Shown: piece by piece, positions 34,429 through 43,196 of the stretch
How positions within the stretch are numbered: the stretch's first letter is position 1
Layout of the letters: the number at the start of each line of letters is the position of its first letter
DNA from: Actinomycetota bacterium
Lineage (GTDB): Bacteria; Actinomycetota; Thermoleophilia; Solirubrobacterales; Solirubrobacteraceae
Length of the DNA: 64,000 bases
Direction: 5' to 3'
Assembly (NCBI GenBank): GCA_005884115.1
Contig: VAXW01000005.1
Location: forward strand, 930,001-994,000
Made by a program: the position numbers and the translations under genes
The notes under the pieces: generated by a model
What the model saw: the letters and a program-made list of their open reading frames with translations, nothing else
Told to the model about the DNA's origin: nothing
The model's database searches: none

Positions 34429-37371
34429 GCCGACGGAGGTCATTGCCGCGGACGACCAGCCGAATCGCGACAGCTCGGTTGAGGGCGCCAGCGCTCCGGG
34501 GCGCTCGCCACGACGCACGAACACGATCGGCGATCGCGCCGCGCGGGCGATCGCGCCGCGCACAGAGCCGAGTCCCTCCCGGCGCCAGCGCTCCGAGAGG
34601 CCAACGATGACCAGCCCCGCCCTGCCGGTGGCAGAGACGATGCCACGGCGCCCGGGGGGAACGAGCACCGGCTCGGCGCTCACGCCGGCGAACTGCTGCA
34701 CGACGAGCGATGCGTTGGCTAACAGCGCGCCCGCGTCCTTTCCGTCCGGTTGGCTGCTCGAGGCCCCGAGCAGCTGCAGGGGCGCGCTAGTCGCGGCGGC
34801 GATCCAGGTGGCCAGCTCGAGCGCCGCCCAATCGTAGTCTGCGCCGCCGAAGGGCACCATCACCGAGCGATCCGGACCGGGGGTGATCGCCGCGTCCTCG
34901 TTGGCGACAAGCACGGCCACGTCGCAGGCGGCATCGCGCAGGACCGTGCCGACGTCCTCACGTGGCACCCCCTCGCCGAGCAGCGGCCGGCGCCCGTCGA
35001 GCAGCACGAGGTCGATCCTCTCGTCACGAGACAACCGCGTGAGATCGCGCCCGGGGTTGGCCGACGTGAACGCGACGGCGCGCGCGGCGAGACCGGCGTC
35101 GAGGAGCTCGCGCCTGGCCCGCTGGAGGCGCTCGCTCGACTCCCGCAGCCGGTGAGCGTCGGTGGCCAGGCCGGCGCGCGCGCTTGCGCCGAGCGGCGGC
35201 GTCACCAGTCGCGCCAGGATCAGCTCGCGCGCGGGCTCGGAGTGGGCCAGCGGCTTGGCGAGCGCGAGCAGCTGTCCCAGCGCCGCGTCGGTCTGCGGAG
35301 CGACGAGGATGGAGCGCTCCGGCGCCATGCGCCTCTCATCCGGCGCCTGTTGCGCCCGGGCCGCGGCCAGCTCCGTCTCGGGCGCCTCGCCAAGCGAGTT
35401 GCGCGGGTCGAGCAGTTGCAGGATCGGGCCGGCCATGAACGTGGTCAGGAGCGCCATGATCACCAGCGCGGTGAAGAGCGCCTGCGAGATCACGCCCATG
35501 CTCAGTGCGAGGTTGAGCACGATCAGCTCGGTCAGCCCCCTGGTGTTCATCAGCGCGCCCAGCACACCCGACTCTCGCCACGGCAGGCCAACCACCCGCG
35601 AGGCGATCACCGTCCCCCCGTACTTACCAGCAATCGCGATCGCGCACAGCGCGAGCGTGATCAGGACGAGCTGGGTGCTGCCGAGCAGCCCCACATTGGT
35701 GCGGAGCCCGGTGAAGGCGAAGAACAGGGGCAGCAGAACCGTCAGCACGAAGTCTTCGACTCGTCTGGTCACGTCCTCGTTCAATGCGGCGTGGCGGGGC
35801 ATCGAGAGCCCCATCACGAAAGCGCCGAAGATCACGGCGATCCCGATCTGGTCCGTCACGAAAGCGGACAGCAGGATCCCGGCGAAGATGATCGTGATCC
35901 AGGTGCCCGGGAGCCGCCCCACCTCGTCGTAGGCGACCGCCGCGCGCGCCAGCAGGGGCCGTGCCAGCAGTCCCATGCCGAGGCAGAAGGCGAGCGCCCA
36001 ACCGATCGTGCGCAGCACGGCGAGACCGCTGCCCGCGCCGGCCACTGCTGTGGCTAGCGCGATCAAAAACCAGGCGGAGACGTCGTCCACAGCGGCCGCC
36101 GAGAGCGCCAGGGAGCCGAGCGGCCGCTTGAGCATGCGACGCTCGGAGACGATGCGCGCAAGCACCGGGAAGGCAGTGATCGACATGGAGATCCCCACGA
36201 ACAGCGCAAAAGCCAGAAAGCGGGTGTCGGGCGCCAGCAGACGGTAGAGCGGGAGCGCCACGAGCAGGCCAGACATCAGGGGAATCAGCAGCGCGGTATT
36301 CGAGACGGCGAACGTCATCCGCACGCGGCCGCGCAGCTGGCCGAGGTCGACCTCCAGGCCAATGAGGAACATGTAGAAGATCAGCCCGAGGTTTGCGGCG
36401 ACGCCGATGTAGGGCACGATGTCCGATGCGAAGATCCGCGACTGAAGCCCCGGGTCGATGGCGCCGAAAGCGGTCGGGCCCAAGAGGATCCCCGCGATCA
36501 CCTCGCCCATCACCCGCGGCTGCCCGATCCTTGGCATCGCGTTGCCACACAGCCGCGCGAACAGCATCACCACGATGACTGCGAGGAAGAACGCCGCAAC
36601 GGTCGCATCGGACGTGCGCTGCCGCGTCGCTGACACGTGTTCTTCGCCGGTCGCCGCCGGCTCGGCCCCTGCTCCGCGGGCGGCCTGGGCGCTGCCGCCC
36701 GCCGCGGCCGGAGCGCTCGGCAGGAGCATGATGTCCAGCGTGCGCCCAGCCGCGGTGCCGGAGAATCGCCGCTGCCCGCCGCCGCTGCACCTGACCGTGC
36801 CGGACACCACGCCGTCGCGGTAGCGCAGGATGCCGCGGACCTGTTTGCCAGAAAGGGCGCTCAGCCTCCCGCTCGAGCCCTTCAGCGTCACGACGCCACC
36901 AAGGCATGACGAGGTCGGCGCGAGCTGGTACACGCCACCCACCGAGCCGGGGGCCAGCGGCTTGGGCGCCCCGGGGGGAGGCGCTTCGCGCTTGAACTGG
37001 GCGATGAGCGGTTCAGCTCCGAGCGAGCCCGTCAGACGTCCGGAGCGCACGCGCCCCTGCAGCCGCTGGGCGGGCGCCTTGAGGCAGTGGACGCTACCGC
37101 TCAGCTGCCCATGCCTGAGCCTCAGCGCGCCGCTGAGGGTGGAGTGCGCGTTGGAGATCGCGACGAAGCTGCCCGACTGGATCAGTTCGATCTGGCTTCC
37201 CAGGCAGGCTGCTCCCGCTTCGACGTTGTAGCCGCCAGCGATCTGCGGCTCGGCATGCCGATTGCGACCGGCCGAGACGACGAACGCGAACACGAGGACG
37301 CTCGCGAGCGCCAAGAGCACGTAATGAACGGCCAGGCGACGGCTCGCGAGCTCCGGCTGGTCTGCGTCCAT
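34396..37371 (-). CDS. CPA2 cation:proton antiporter with duplicated extracytoplasmic N-domain and USP-like tail
   Basis: 991 aa, far longer than typical Kef/NhaA-like antiporters. Residues 16-34 are a membrane segment. Residues 47-125 and 146-216 are two copies of a small Cys-containing beta module (Cys56/Cys96 and Cys156/Cys195). From about 257 to 640 is a CPA2 transporter core (GEVIAGILLGPTAFG, LFVGISMSITAFPVLARIV, AAAVDDVSAW, RHAALNEDV, GALMNTRGLTELIVLN). The C-terminal roughly 290 residues resemble two universal-stress-protein-like halves (DRSVMVPFGGADYDWAAL, GLVIVGLSERWRREGLGSVRGAIAR). The start is set by AAGGGGG 5 nt before the ATG at 37371. Expected role: Na+ or K+/H+ exchange, with the outer module possibly sensing ions or redox state. 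It is divergent from a membrane Ser/Thr kinase. Confidence 0.88.
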   Translation of the reverse strand: MDADQPELASRRLAVHYVLLALASVLVFAFVVSAGRNRHAEPQIAGGYNVEAGAACLGSQIELIQSGSFVAISNAHSTLSGALRLRHGQLSGSVHCLKAPAQRLQGRVRSGRLTGSLGAEPLIAQFKREAPPPGAPKPLAPGSVGGVYQLAPTSSCLGGVVTLKGSSGRLSALSGKQVRGILRYRDGVVSGTVRCSGGGQRRFSGTAAGRTLDIMLLPSAPAAAGGSAQAARGAGAEPAATGEEHVSATRQRTSDATVAAFFLAVIVVMLFARLCGNAMPRIGQPRVMGEVIAGILLGPTAFGAIDPGLQSRIFASDIVPYIGVAANLGLIFYMFLIGLEVDLGQLRGRVRMTFAVSNTALLIPLMSGLLVALPLYRLLAPDTRFLAFALFVGISMSITAFPVLARIVSERRMLKRPLGSLALSAAAVDDVSAWFLIALATAVAGAGSGLAVLRTIGWALAFCLGMGLLARPLLARAAVAYDEVGRLPGTWITIIFAGILLSAFVTDQIGIAVIFGAFVMGLSMPRHAALNEDVTRRVEDFVLTVLLPLFFAFTGLRTNVGLLGSTQLVLITLALCAIAIAGKYGGTVIASRVVGLPWRESGVLGALMNTRGLTELIVLNLALSMGVISQALFTALVIMALLTTFMAGPILQLLDPRNSLGEAPETELAAARAQQAPDERRMAPERSILVAPQTDAALGQLLALAKPLAHSEPARELILARLVTPPLGASARAGLATDAHRLRESSERLQRARRELLDAGLAARAVAFTSANPGRDLTRLSRDERIDLVLLDGRRPLLGEGVPREDVGTVLRDAACDVAVLVANEDAAITPGPDRSVMVPFGGADYDWAALELATWIAAATSAPLQLLGASSSQPDGKDAGALLANASLVVQQFAGVSAEPVLVPPGRRGIVSATGRAGLVIVGLSERWRREGLGSVRGAIARAARSPIVFVRRGERPGALAPSTELSRFGWSSAAMTSVGSAGARDAVNP

Positions 37372-37651
37372 TACAGCCCCCTTCTCCGCGCCTGTCGGTT
37401 CGGGTTGCCCTCGAGCGGGAGTCATACCGCAAATGGAGCACGAAGGAGGCGTCGTCGCCTGGGGGCGACGAACCGACACGAACCTCGCAAAACGTGCGCA
37501 AATCTGGACAACGCGTAGGCGAGCCCGTATCCTCCCGCTGGGCTATGACCCGCCGGGGGCACTCAACAGCGCCAGTTCACGAGCAGCGCCATTCGAGCCG
37601 CGCTGGCATGGCCTGCCGCCCGATTGACGGCTGCTCCACGCTGCGGGTTGG
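37372..37651. promoter_or_regulatory. Divergent antiporter/kinase promoter region with hairpin
   Basis: 280 bp between divergent starts. A perfect 8-bp stem with a 4-nt loop (TCGTCGCC 37452-37459, GGCGACGA 37464-37471) lies about 80 nt upstream of the antiporter start and would be in its leader if transcription begins beyond it. An AT-richer stretch (GCAAAACGTGCGCAAATCTGG, near 37488-37508) is the most promoter-like part. No riboswitch class was recognised. Confidence 0.35.
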
Positions 37652-39472
37652 ATGGCGAGGGTCGTGACGCTCACCCTGCCGCGAGTCGGAGAGGACTTCG
37701 CCGGCTACGGGCTGCGAGGGGTCCTGGGCCGAGGCGGGATGAGCGTCGTCTACGAAGCCGAGAACCGGCGCCTGGGAAGCGCGGTCGCGCTGAAGGTGCT
37801 CGCCCCCGAGCTCGCGACCGACGACACGTTCCGCGCGCGGTTCCTGAAGGAGTCCCGGATCGCCGCCTCGCTGAACCACCCCAACGTCATCCCCATCTAT
37901 GACGTGGGGCCGGCCGAAGACCTGCTGTACATCGCCATGCGCTACGTGTCCGGTGCCGACCTGCGCGCGATCCTCAAGGCCCAGGGACGGATCACTCCGG
38001 CACAGGCGCTGCTGCTCATCGGACAGGCGGCTCGCGCCCTCGACGCCGCGCACCGGCGCGGGCTGGTGCACAGGGACGTCAAGCCGGCCAACTTCCTCGT
38101 CGAAAGGGGCGCTGACGACGACCCCGACCACGTCTATCTAGCCGACTTCGGCATCTCCAAGCACACGCTGTCGCGCAGCGGGCTCACGGCGACGGGGCAG
38201 TTCGTGGGGACGATCGACTACATCGCTCCCGAGCAGATCCAGGACAAGCCCGTGGACGGCCGCACCGACATCTACTCGCTCGGCTGCGTGCTCTACGAGT
38301 GCCTCACTGGCAACGTGCCGTTCCAGAAGGACGCCGAAGCAGCGGTCATATGGGCACACGTGGAAGAGCTGCCCACTCCTCCCAGCGCGATCTGTCCCGA
38401 ACTTCCATCCGCGATCGACCAAGTCATCGGGCGCGCACTCGCCAAGGACCCGGCAGAGCGGTATGGCACCTGCCACGACTTTATCGCCGAGGCCCGCGAG
38501 GCCTTGCACGGCGGTGAGCGCTCGGAAGGGCTCGCTTCCCACAAGGATCCGGGTTTCGGTCCGCCTACCGTGCTCAAGCGCGAGCCCCCTTCGCCTCCGG
38601 TCCCGCTGGCCGAGGCGCCACACACCGACGCCGACCTCGCGCCTCGGCCTCCGGCTGCGCCGCCGCTGCGTGTCAGTGGCACGGGCGCCGGCCCCCCGGA
38701 CGTGCAGCAGCCCGCCCAGCCGCCCACGAGCGGTGCACCTCCCACCGTTCTGGGCGATGAGCCTGGCGAGCGGGGCGAGCCTATGGGCCCGCGTTCTCGG
38801 CGGCCCGGAGCACTGCGCGGTCGCAGGGCGTGGCTCGCGCTGCTCGCGGCTCTCGTCGCCGTGGGAGCCGTCGTCGGCGTGCTGGTCGCCACGGGAGGCT
38901 CAGGGAAAAACTCTCATCCCGCGCCCGTGCGGAGCCCCCTGCTGCAGGCGCTCGCCCGCACGAACCAGAGCACGACTGCAAAGGGGCTGCTGCCGCCGTC
39001 GAGCTGCCGGGCCCAGAGCGCCTCGATGGTGACGTGCAGGCAGCCGGCGTTCGCGATTGAACGGGTCACCTTTCAGACGTTCCCGTCGCTGACCGCGCTC
39101 TACACGGCGTACGTGAGCGAGGTCAGGTCGCTCAATGGGGGCCAGTTCGCCACCAACTTCGGGGAGTGCGCGCCAGACAAGACAAACGGCGAGGTCAGCT
39201 GGAATCACAACTACGAACACCACCGCTCCTACTCGCTGGCGCAGCTGCAGTCGGGCAGCGTCAGCGACGAGCAGGCGGCGGGTCGGTTGTTCTGCGTCTT
39301 CTCGAACTCGGCCTACCACGTCGTCTGGACGATGAACGATGGCCGCTTGCTCGCTGCATTGGTCGGTGCCCCTCACGATGACGCATACAACTGGTGGCAC
39401 GGTGTCCATCACTCCATCGCTCTGGGCGCGATGCAGACGTCTGGCAACGAGATGTCAGGCGGCCACATGTAG
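37652..39472 (+). CDS. Membrane Ser/Thr protein kinase with Cys-containing external domain
   Basis: 606 aa. The Hanks kinase domain covers about 18-280: GRGGMSVVYEA, ATP Lys48 in VALKVL, HRDVKPANFLV, DFGISKHTLS, TGQFVGTIDYIAPEQI and TDIYSLGCVLYE, all intact. A Pro-rich linker (about 300-385) leads to one membrane helix (AWLALLAALVAVGAVVGVLVA) and a roughly 190-residue outer domain with Cys residues (SSCRAQSASMVTCRQ, FGECAPDK, GRLFCVFSN). This is PknB-like topology, but the outer domain is not PASTA. It should phosphorylate cytoplasmic proteins in response to an envelope signal. It is divergent from the antiporter, whose outer module is also Cys-containing; regulation of one by the other is a guess. 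Confidence 0.9.
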   Translation: MARVVTLTLPRVGEDFAGYGLRGVLGRGGMSVVYEAENRRLGSAVALKVLAPELATDDTFRARFLKESRIAASLNHPNVIPIYDVGPAEDLLYIAMRYVSGADLRAILKAQGRITPAQALLLIGQAARALDAAHRRGLVHRDVKPANFLVERGADDDPDHVYLADFGISKHTLSRSGLTATGQFVGTIDYIAPEQIQDKPVDGRTDIYSLGCVLYECLTGNVPFQKDAEAAVIWAHVEELPTPPSAICPELPSAIDQVIGRALAKDPAERYGTCHDFIAEAREALHGGERSEGLASHKDPGFGPPTVLKREPPSPPVPLAEAPHTDADLAPRPPAAPPLRVSGTGAGPPDVQQPAQPPTSGAPPTVLGDEPGERGEPMGPRSRRPGALRGRRAWLALLAALVAVGAVVGVLVATGGSGKNSHPAPVRSPLLQALARTNQSTTAKGLLPPSSCRAQSASMVTCRQPAFAIERVTFQTFPSLTALYTAYVSEVRSLNGGQFATNFGECAPDKTNGEVSWNHNYEHHRSYSLAQLQSGSVSDEQAAGRLFCVFSNSAYHVVWTMNDGRLLAALVGAPHDDAYNWWHGVHHSIALGAMQTSGNEMSGGHM

Positions 39473-39589
39473 GAGCGGGTCGCTCCAGGCGCGGCGGGCC
39501 GGCGTCGAAGCCCGCGGCCGCGGAGCTATCTGGGCCAACACTCAAAGCCGTGGGGCTGGCGGAGTAGGCGACGTCGCGGGAGATCTTGC

Positions 39590-40759
39590 CTAGGAGACCG
39601 CCCAGGGCCCCGGCTGGATCCAGCTGCGATCCAGCTCCGCTGCCCGTGGCGCTCCAGCGAGCGCGAGCGCGGTGTCGAGCTCGGCCAGCAGCAGCTCAAG
39701 CACTCGGCGTACGCCCTCTTCGCCCCCCACCGCCAGACCCCACAGCACCGGTCGGCCGATCATCACGGCGCGTGCTCCAAGCGCGAGCGCCTTGATCACG
39801 TCGGTGCCGCGGCGGATGCCGCCGTCGACCAGCACGTCGAGCTCGCCCCCTACCTCGTCGACGACCGGCCCGAGAGCATCGGCGCCCGAGAGCACGGTGT
39901 CGAGCTGGCGCCCGCCGTGGTTTGACACGACGATCCCGGCGGCGCCGCTGTCGACGGCGCGGCGCGCGTCCTCGGGCGTGAGCACACCCTTGACCAGGAC
40001 CGGCAGGCCGCTGTCGGTGGCGAAGCGGCCGACGTCGTCCCATGTGAGGCACGGGTCGATCAGCGCCCCTACGTCCTGCAGGCTGAGCGACCCGCGCGCG
40101 CCAGCGGCGGCGAGGTTGGGGACCGCCGTGGCGTGCTTTACCACGAAGCCCGAGCGCATATCGCGCTCTCGCATGCCGAACACCGGTAGATCGACCGTGA
40201 GCGCGAGTGCCTCATAGCCGTGCTCGACCGCCGCGGCCACCATCTCTTCTGTCACCGCGCGGTCCTTGAAGACGTAGACCTGAAACCAGCGTCTCGCCGC
40301 CGGCGCTCGGGCCGCCAGCTCGGCCACGCCAGTGGTCGAGAGCGACGACAAACAGAACGGAGTGTCGGTGGCAGCCGCGCCGCGCGCCGTGGCCGCCTCT
40401 CCCTCCGGTGTCGCCAACGCATGGAAGGCGGTGGGAGCGACGATCACCGGGTGCGCATGCCGCCGACCGAGCACGGTTATAGAGGGATCACGTTCGCTGC
40501 AGTCGACCATCACGCGTGGTCGCAACGCCAGCCGTTGCCAAGCGGCGACGTTGTCGCGCAACGTGATCTCATCGCTCGCTCCCCCGGCGTAGTAGCCGTG
40601 GGGACCCGGTGGCAGGATCTCGGCGGCGCGCCGCTCGAAGTCGGAGATCGTCGGCGGAAGCTCCAAGCGGCGCGATGCTAACGCACGAGTCCGTCCAAGG
40701 GGCGTTGAGAGACCCGGCTGCGCGGCGCTTCTGGTAGGCGCCGCGTCGTGCCCGACCAA
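39590..40759 (-). CDS. FMN-dependent alpha-hydroxy-acid oxidase/dehydrogenase
   Basis: 389-aa TIM-barrel flavoenzyme of the glycolate oxidase / lactate dehydrogenase / mandelate dehydrogenase family. N-terminal DFERRAAEILPPGPHGYYAGGA, substrate Tyr in WFQVYVFKD, ALTVDLPVFGMRERDMR, the catalytic Lys in LPVLVKGVLTPEDA, catalytic His in SNHGGRQLD, and the FMN phosphate site DGGIRRGTDVIKALALGA. It oxidises 2-hydroxy acids to 2-keto acids. The first roughly 30 residues are atypical; the start is uncertain and may be a TTG at LELPPTISDF. No close metabolic partner is adjacent, so the specific substrate is unknown. Confidence 0.92.
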   Translation of the reverse strand: MVGHDAAPTRSAAQPGLSTPLGRTRALASRRLELPPTISDFERRAAEILPPGPHGYYAGGASDEITLRDNVAAWQRLALRPRVMVDCSERDPSITVLGRRHAHPVIVAPTAFHALATPEGEAATARGAAATDTPFCLSSLSTTGVAELAARAPAARRWFQVYVFKDRAVTEEMVAAAVEHGYEALALTVDLPVFGMRERDMRSGFVVKHATAVPNLAAAGARGSLSLQDVGALIDPCLTWDDVGRFATDSGLPVLVKGVLTPEDARRAVDSGAAGIVVSNHGGRQLDTVLSGADALGPVVDEVGGELDVLVDGGIRRGTDVIKALALGARAVMIGRPVLWGLAVGGEEGVRRVLELLLAELDTALALAGAPRAAELDRSWIQPGPWAVS

Positions 40760-40840
40760 GCCGGCAGTCTGGTTGCCTCAGCGCCGCCGCGCCCGGCGCA
40801 AGGTGACATCGCTGCGCAGCATGCCCTCCTGTCGCGTTGC

Positions 40841-41377
40841 TCAGCTCACCCCGCCGAGCGTGCGATACGACGCGGTCGTCTCGGGCGAGCTCCGGATCGT
40901 CTGAAGGACGACGCAGTAGCGCTCGGTGAGACGGAGCGCCGCGTCGAGATCCGTGGCGTCCGCATCGCTGACGAGGTCGAAATGGAGCCTGATCGCGCGG
41001 AAGCCGACGGGGGCCTCCTTGCTGACTCCCAGCGTGCCGCGAAAATCCAGATCGCCCTCCGCTGAGACCGTTCCGCCCTCCAGCGGGATCGCAAGAGACG
41101 TGCAGACCGCACGCAGGGTGACGCCGGCGCATGCCACCAGCGCCTCCAGCAGCATGTCGCCCGAGCACAGCAGCGTTCCGTCACCACCGCTGGCCGGGTG
41201 CAAGCCTGCGCGCGACAACGCCGAACCGGTCCTCACCGAGCAGCTGATGCCTTCCCCGATCTCGCCGCTCGCGCTCAAGGTCACGACCGCCGCCTCCGGG
41301 TCCCCACGGTAGCGCTCCTTGAGCGGGGCCTGGACCGCACGCAGCTCTTCGGCACGCATCGGGGTCAATGCTCTCAT
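40841..41377 (-). CDS. OsmC-family protein
   Basis: 178-aa OsmC/Ohr superfamily protein. Core pattern: VVTLSASGEIGEGISCSVRTG, HPASGGDGTLLCSGDMLLEALVACAGVTLRAVCTSL, then GTVSAEGDLDFRG and a C-terminal ERYCVVLQTI with the second conserved Cys. One Cys in VACAGV and one in RYCVV correspond to the peroxidatic pair of organic-hydroperoxide-reducing members, so a thiol peroxidase role is plausible. The ATG at 41377 is preferred over a TTG at 41440. Confidence 0.85.
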   Translation of the reverse strand: MRALTPMRAEELRAVQAPLKERYRGDPEAAVVTLSASGEIGEGISCSVRTGSALSRAGLHPASGGDGTLLCSGDMLLEALVACAGVTLRAVCTSLAIPLEGGTVSAEGDLDFRGTLGVSKEAPVGFRAIRLHFDLVSDADATDLDAALRLTERYCVVLQTIRSSPETTASYRTLGGVS

Positions 41378-41749
41378 GGTCGACGCGCTTTGCGCGGCGA
41401 TGGGGTGCGACGCGTTGGCGCGGCGTTGTCCCGCGGTCAATGTCTAAGGCGGGTAGGCGTGGGGCCGCTAGGGCGTCGAGACAGCGACGCGGTGACCCAG
41501 CGCGCGGCCCGAGGGCAGGGCGATGTACGTCTCGGAGACGTCGTTGCTCGGGCTTGACTCGATCAGGAGGCGTTCAGGGTCGGCGATCTGGACGTAGGCA
41601 AGTCGGCCGCGCAACTCGGTGACGTCGATCCATTGCCGGGGGTCCCCGAACGGAGCGGCCCGATCTGCGCCCAGGCGTAAAACAATTGTCCGCGAATAGC
41701 GGCTTCTCGGGTTTTCACGGAGCCCCCGTGGGTACGAGAATCGAGAGTT
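41378..41749. other. 372-bp gap between OsmC and WS/DGAT genes
   Basis: A minus-strand frame ends at 41468 with a protein-like tail (IDVTELRGRLAYVQIADPERL), but its only standard starts lie inside the neighbouring acyltransferase gene or leave fewer than 50 codons, so I do not call it. An AT-richer block near 41675-41695 (ACAATTGTCCGCGAATAG) may hold the WS/DGAT promoter. Confidence 0.4.
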
Positions 41750-43183
41750 ATGGGCTGTACGCGTCTGTCCGGTCTCGACGCGTCTTTCCTGTCGGTGGAG
41801 ACGCCGACCGCACACATGCACGTCGGGTGGGTTGCCGTGTTCTCGCCACCGGCTGATGGCGCGTTCCCGGCGTTCGAGGAGCTACGCGATCACATCGGGC
41901 GCCGCCTGGCCCGCGCCCCGCGCTATCGCCAGAAGCTGGCACCCGTTCCCTTCGGCTTGAACGCTCCCGAGTGGGTCGACGACGACTCCTTCGCCGTCGA
42001 TCGCCACGTGTTCGAGGCAGAAGGTCCGCTGTCGCGGCTGGTAGATGAAGTCATGTCGATCCCGCTTCGGCGCGACCGTCCGTTATGGGAGCTCTGGGTC
42101 TGCTCAGAAGCTTCTGAGGATCAGCTGGCGATCATCGGCAAGGCCCACCACTGCATGGTCGACGGCATCGCAGCCGTCGAGCTGGGCTCGCTGCTGCTCG
42201 ACGCGACGCCCGAGTCCCCGGCTCCCGAGCCCGATGACTGGCGACCCGCTCCCTCGCCCAGCGGCGAGCGGCTGGTGCTGCGAGGCATGCGCGATCTCGT
42301 CTCGCAGCAGCTCGGCTTGGCGCGCTGGCCGATGCGCGCCGCCGGCGCGCCCGCCAACACCGCACGTCAGACCGCAGGCGCGGCGCTTCGGATCGGTCGG
42401 GCGCTGGGGCATGCCGTGCGCGCCGCGCCCGCCAGCTCGATCAATGGCGCGCTCTCGCCGCTGCGCCGCCTGGCCTGGACCCAGCGCCCGCTCGATGACC
42501 TGCAGAAGGTCAAGCGCACGTACGGCACGACCGTCAATGACGTGATGCTGGCTGCCGTCACTGGGGCCATCCGCGCGCGCATGATTCGCCGCGGCGAGTA
42601 CCTGACGCCGCTGAAGGCGATGGTGCCGGTCAACGTACGCTCCCCAGGCGACGTGCTCGGCAATCACATCTCGTTCGTGTTCGCCGACCTGCCGTGCGAC
42701 GAGCCCGACCCGCTCGGCCGCCTGTACCGCGTGCACGCCACCATGAGCCAGCGCAAGCGCGACGGGGAGCCCGAGGGGGCCGATCTCGCGCTCAAGGCCG
42801 CCGAGCACACCCCTGGGGTCGTCCAGCACGCGATCTCCCGCATCGTCGCCAGTCCCCGCATGTTCAACCTCGTCGTCTCCAACATCCCGGGACCGAGCGA
42901 ACCGCTGTACATGCTCAGCTGCCCGCTGCAGGCCGTCTACCCGGTCGTGCCCCTCGCCGAGGAGCACGCCGTCTCGATCGGGATGACGACCGTCCACAAG
43001 CAGGCCTGCTTCGGCGTGTATGCCGACCGCGCGTCGCTTCCCGACGCCCACCTGGTGGCCGCCGATATCGACCACTCGATCACCGAGCTGCTCGGCGCAG
43101 GATCGCAAGTGTGGCTCTCGCGCCGCCAGGCCGCCGACGTGCGCTCCGAGGGCGCCGAGGTGCCCTCCCCAGTGCCCGCGTAG
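41750..43183 (+). CDS. Wax ester synthase/diacylglycerol acyltransferase (WS/DGAT)
   Basis: 477-aa acyltransferase of the WS/DGAT family that esterifies acyl-CoA to fatty alcohols or diacylglycerol, forming storage lipids at the inner membrane. The active-site motif HHxxxDG is at 133-139 (HHCMVDG). Other hallmarks are the opening LSGLDASFL, RPLWELWVCSE, TVNDVMLAAVTGAIR, MVPVNVRSPGD, GNHISFVFADLP and the C-terminal NIPGPSEPLYMLSCPLQAVYPVVPL. Length is typical. The start ATG is followed directly by the conserved LSGLDA strand. Presence of this enzyme points to triacylglycerol or wax storage, common in actinobacteria. Confidence 0.95.
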   Translation: MGCTRLSGLDASFLSVETPTAHMHVGWVAVFSPPADGAFPAFEELRDHIGRRLARAPRYRQKLAPVPFGLNAPEWVDDDSFAVDRHVFEAEGPLSRLVDEVMSIPLRRDRPLWELWVCSEASEDQLAIIGKAHHCMVDGIAAVELGSLLLDATPESPAPEPDDWRPAPSPSGERLVLRGMRDLVSQQLGLARWPMRAAGAPANTARQTAGAALRIGRALGHAVRAAPASSINGALSPLRRLAWTQRPLDDLQKVKRTYGTTVNDVMLAAVTGAIRARMIRRGEYLTPLKAMVPVNVRSPGDVLGNHISFVFADLPCDEPDPLGRLYRVHATMSQRKRDGEPEGADLALKAAEHTPGVVQHAISRIVASPRMFNLVVSNIPGPSEPLYMLSCPLQAVYPVVPLAEEHAVSIGMTTVHKQACFGVYADRASLPDAHLVAADIDHSITELLGAGSQVWLSRRQAADVRSEGAEVPSPVPA

Positions 43184-43196
43184 AGCCGCGCGCCGC

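Noticed and set aside
37372..37480. Possible riboswitch in the antiporter leader
   Set aside because: Only one simple hairpin is convincing. I could not match the conserved cores of the c-di-AMP, guanidine, Na+ or SAM classes.
41468..41821. 117-codon minus-strand frame with a protein-like C-terminus
   Set aside because: Its only usable start lies inside the WS/DGAT gene and it has no ribosome-binding site or recognised motif. It is left as an uncertain gap.
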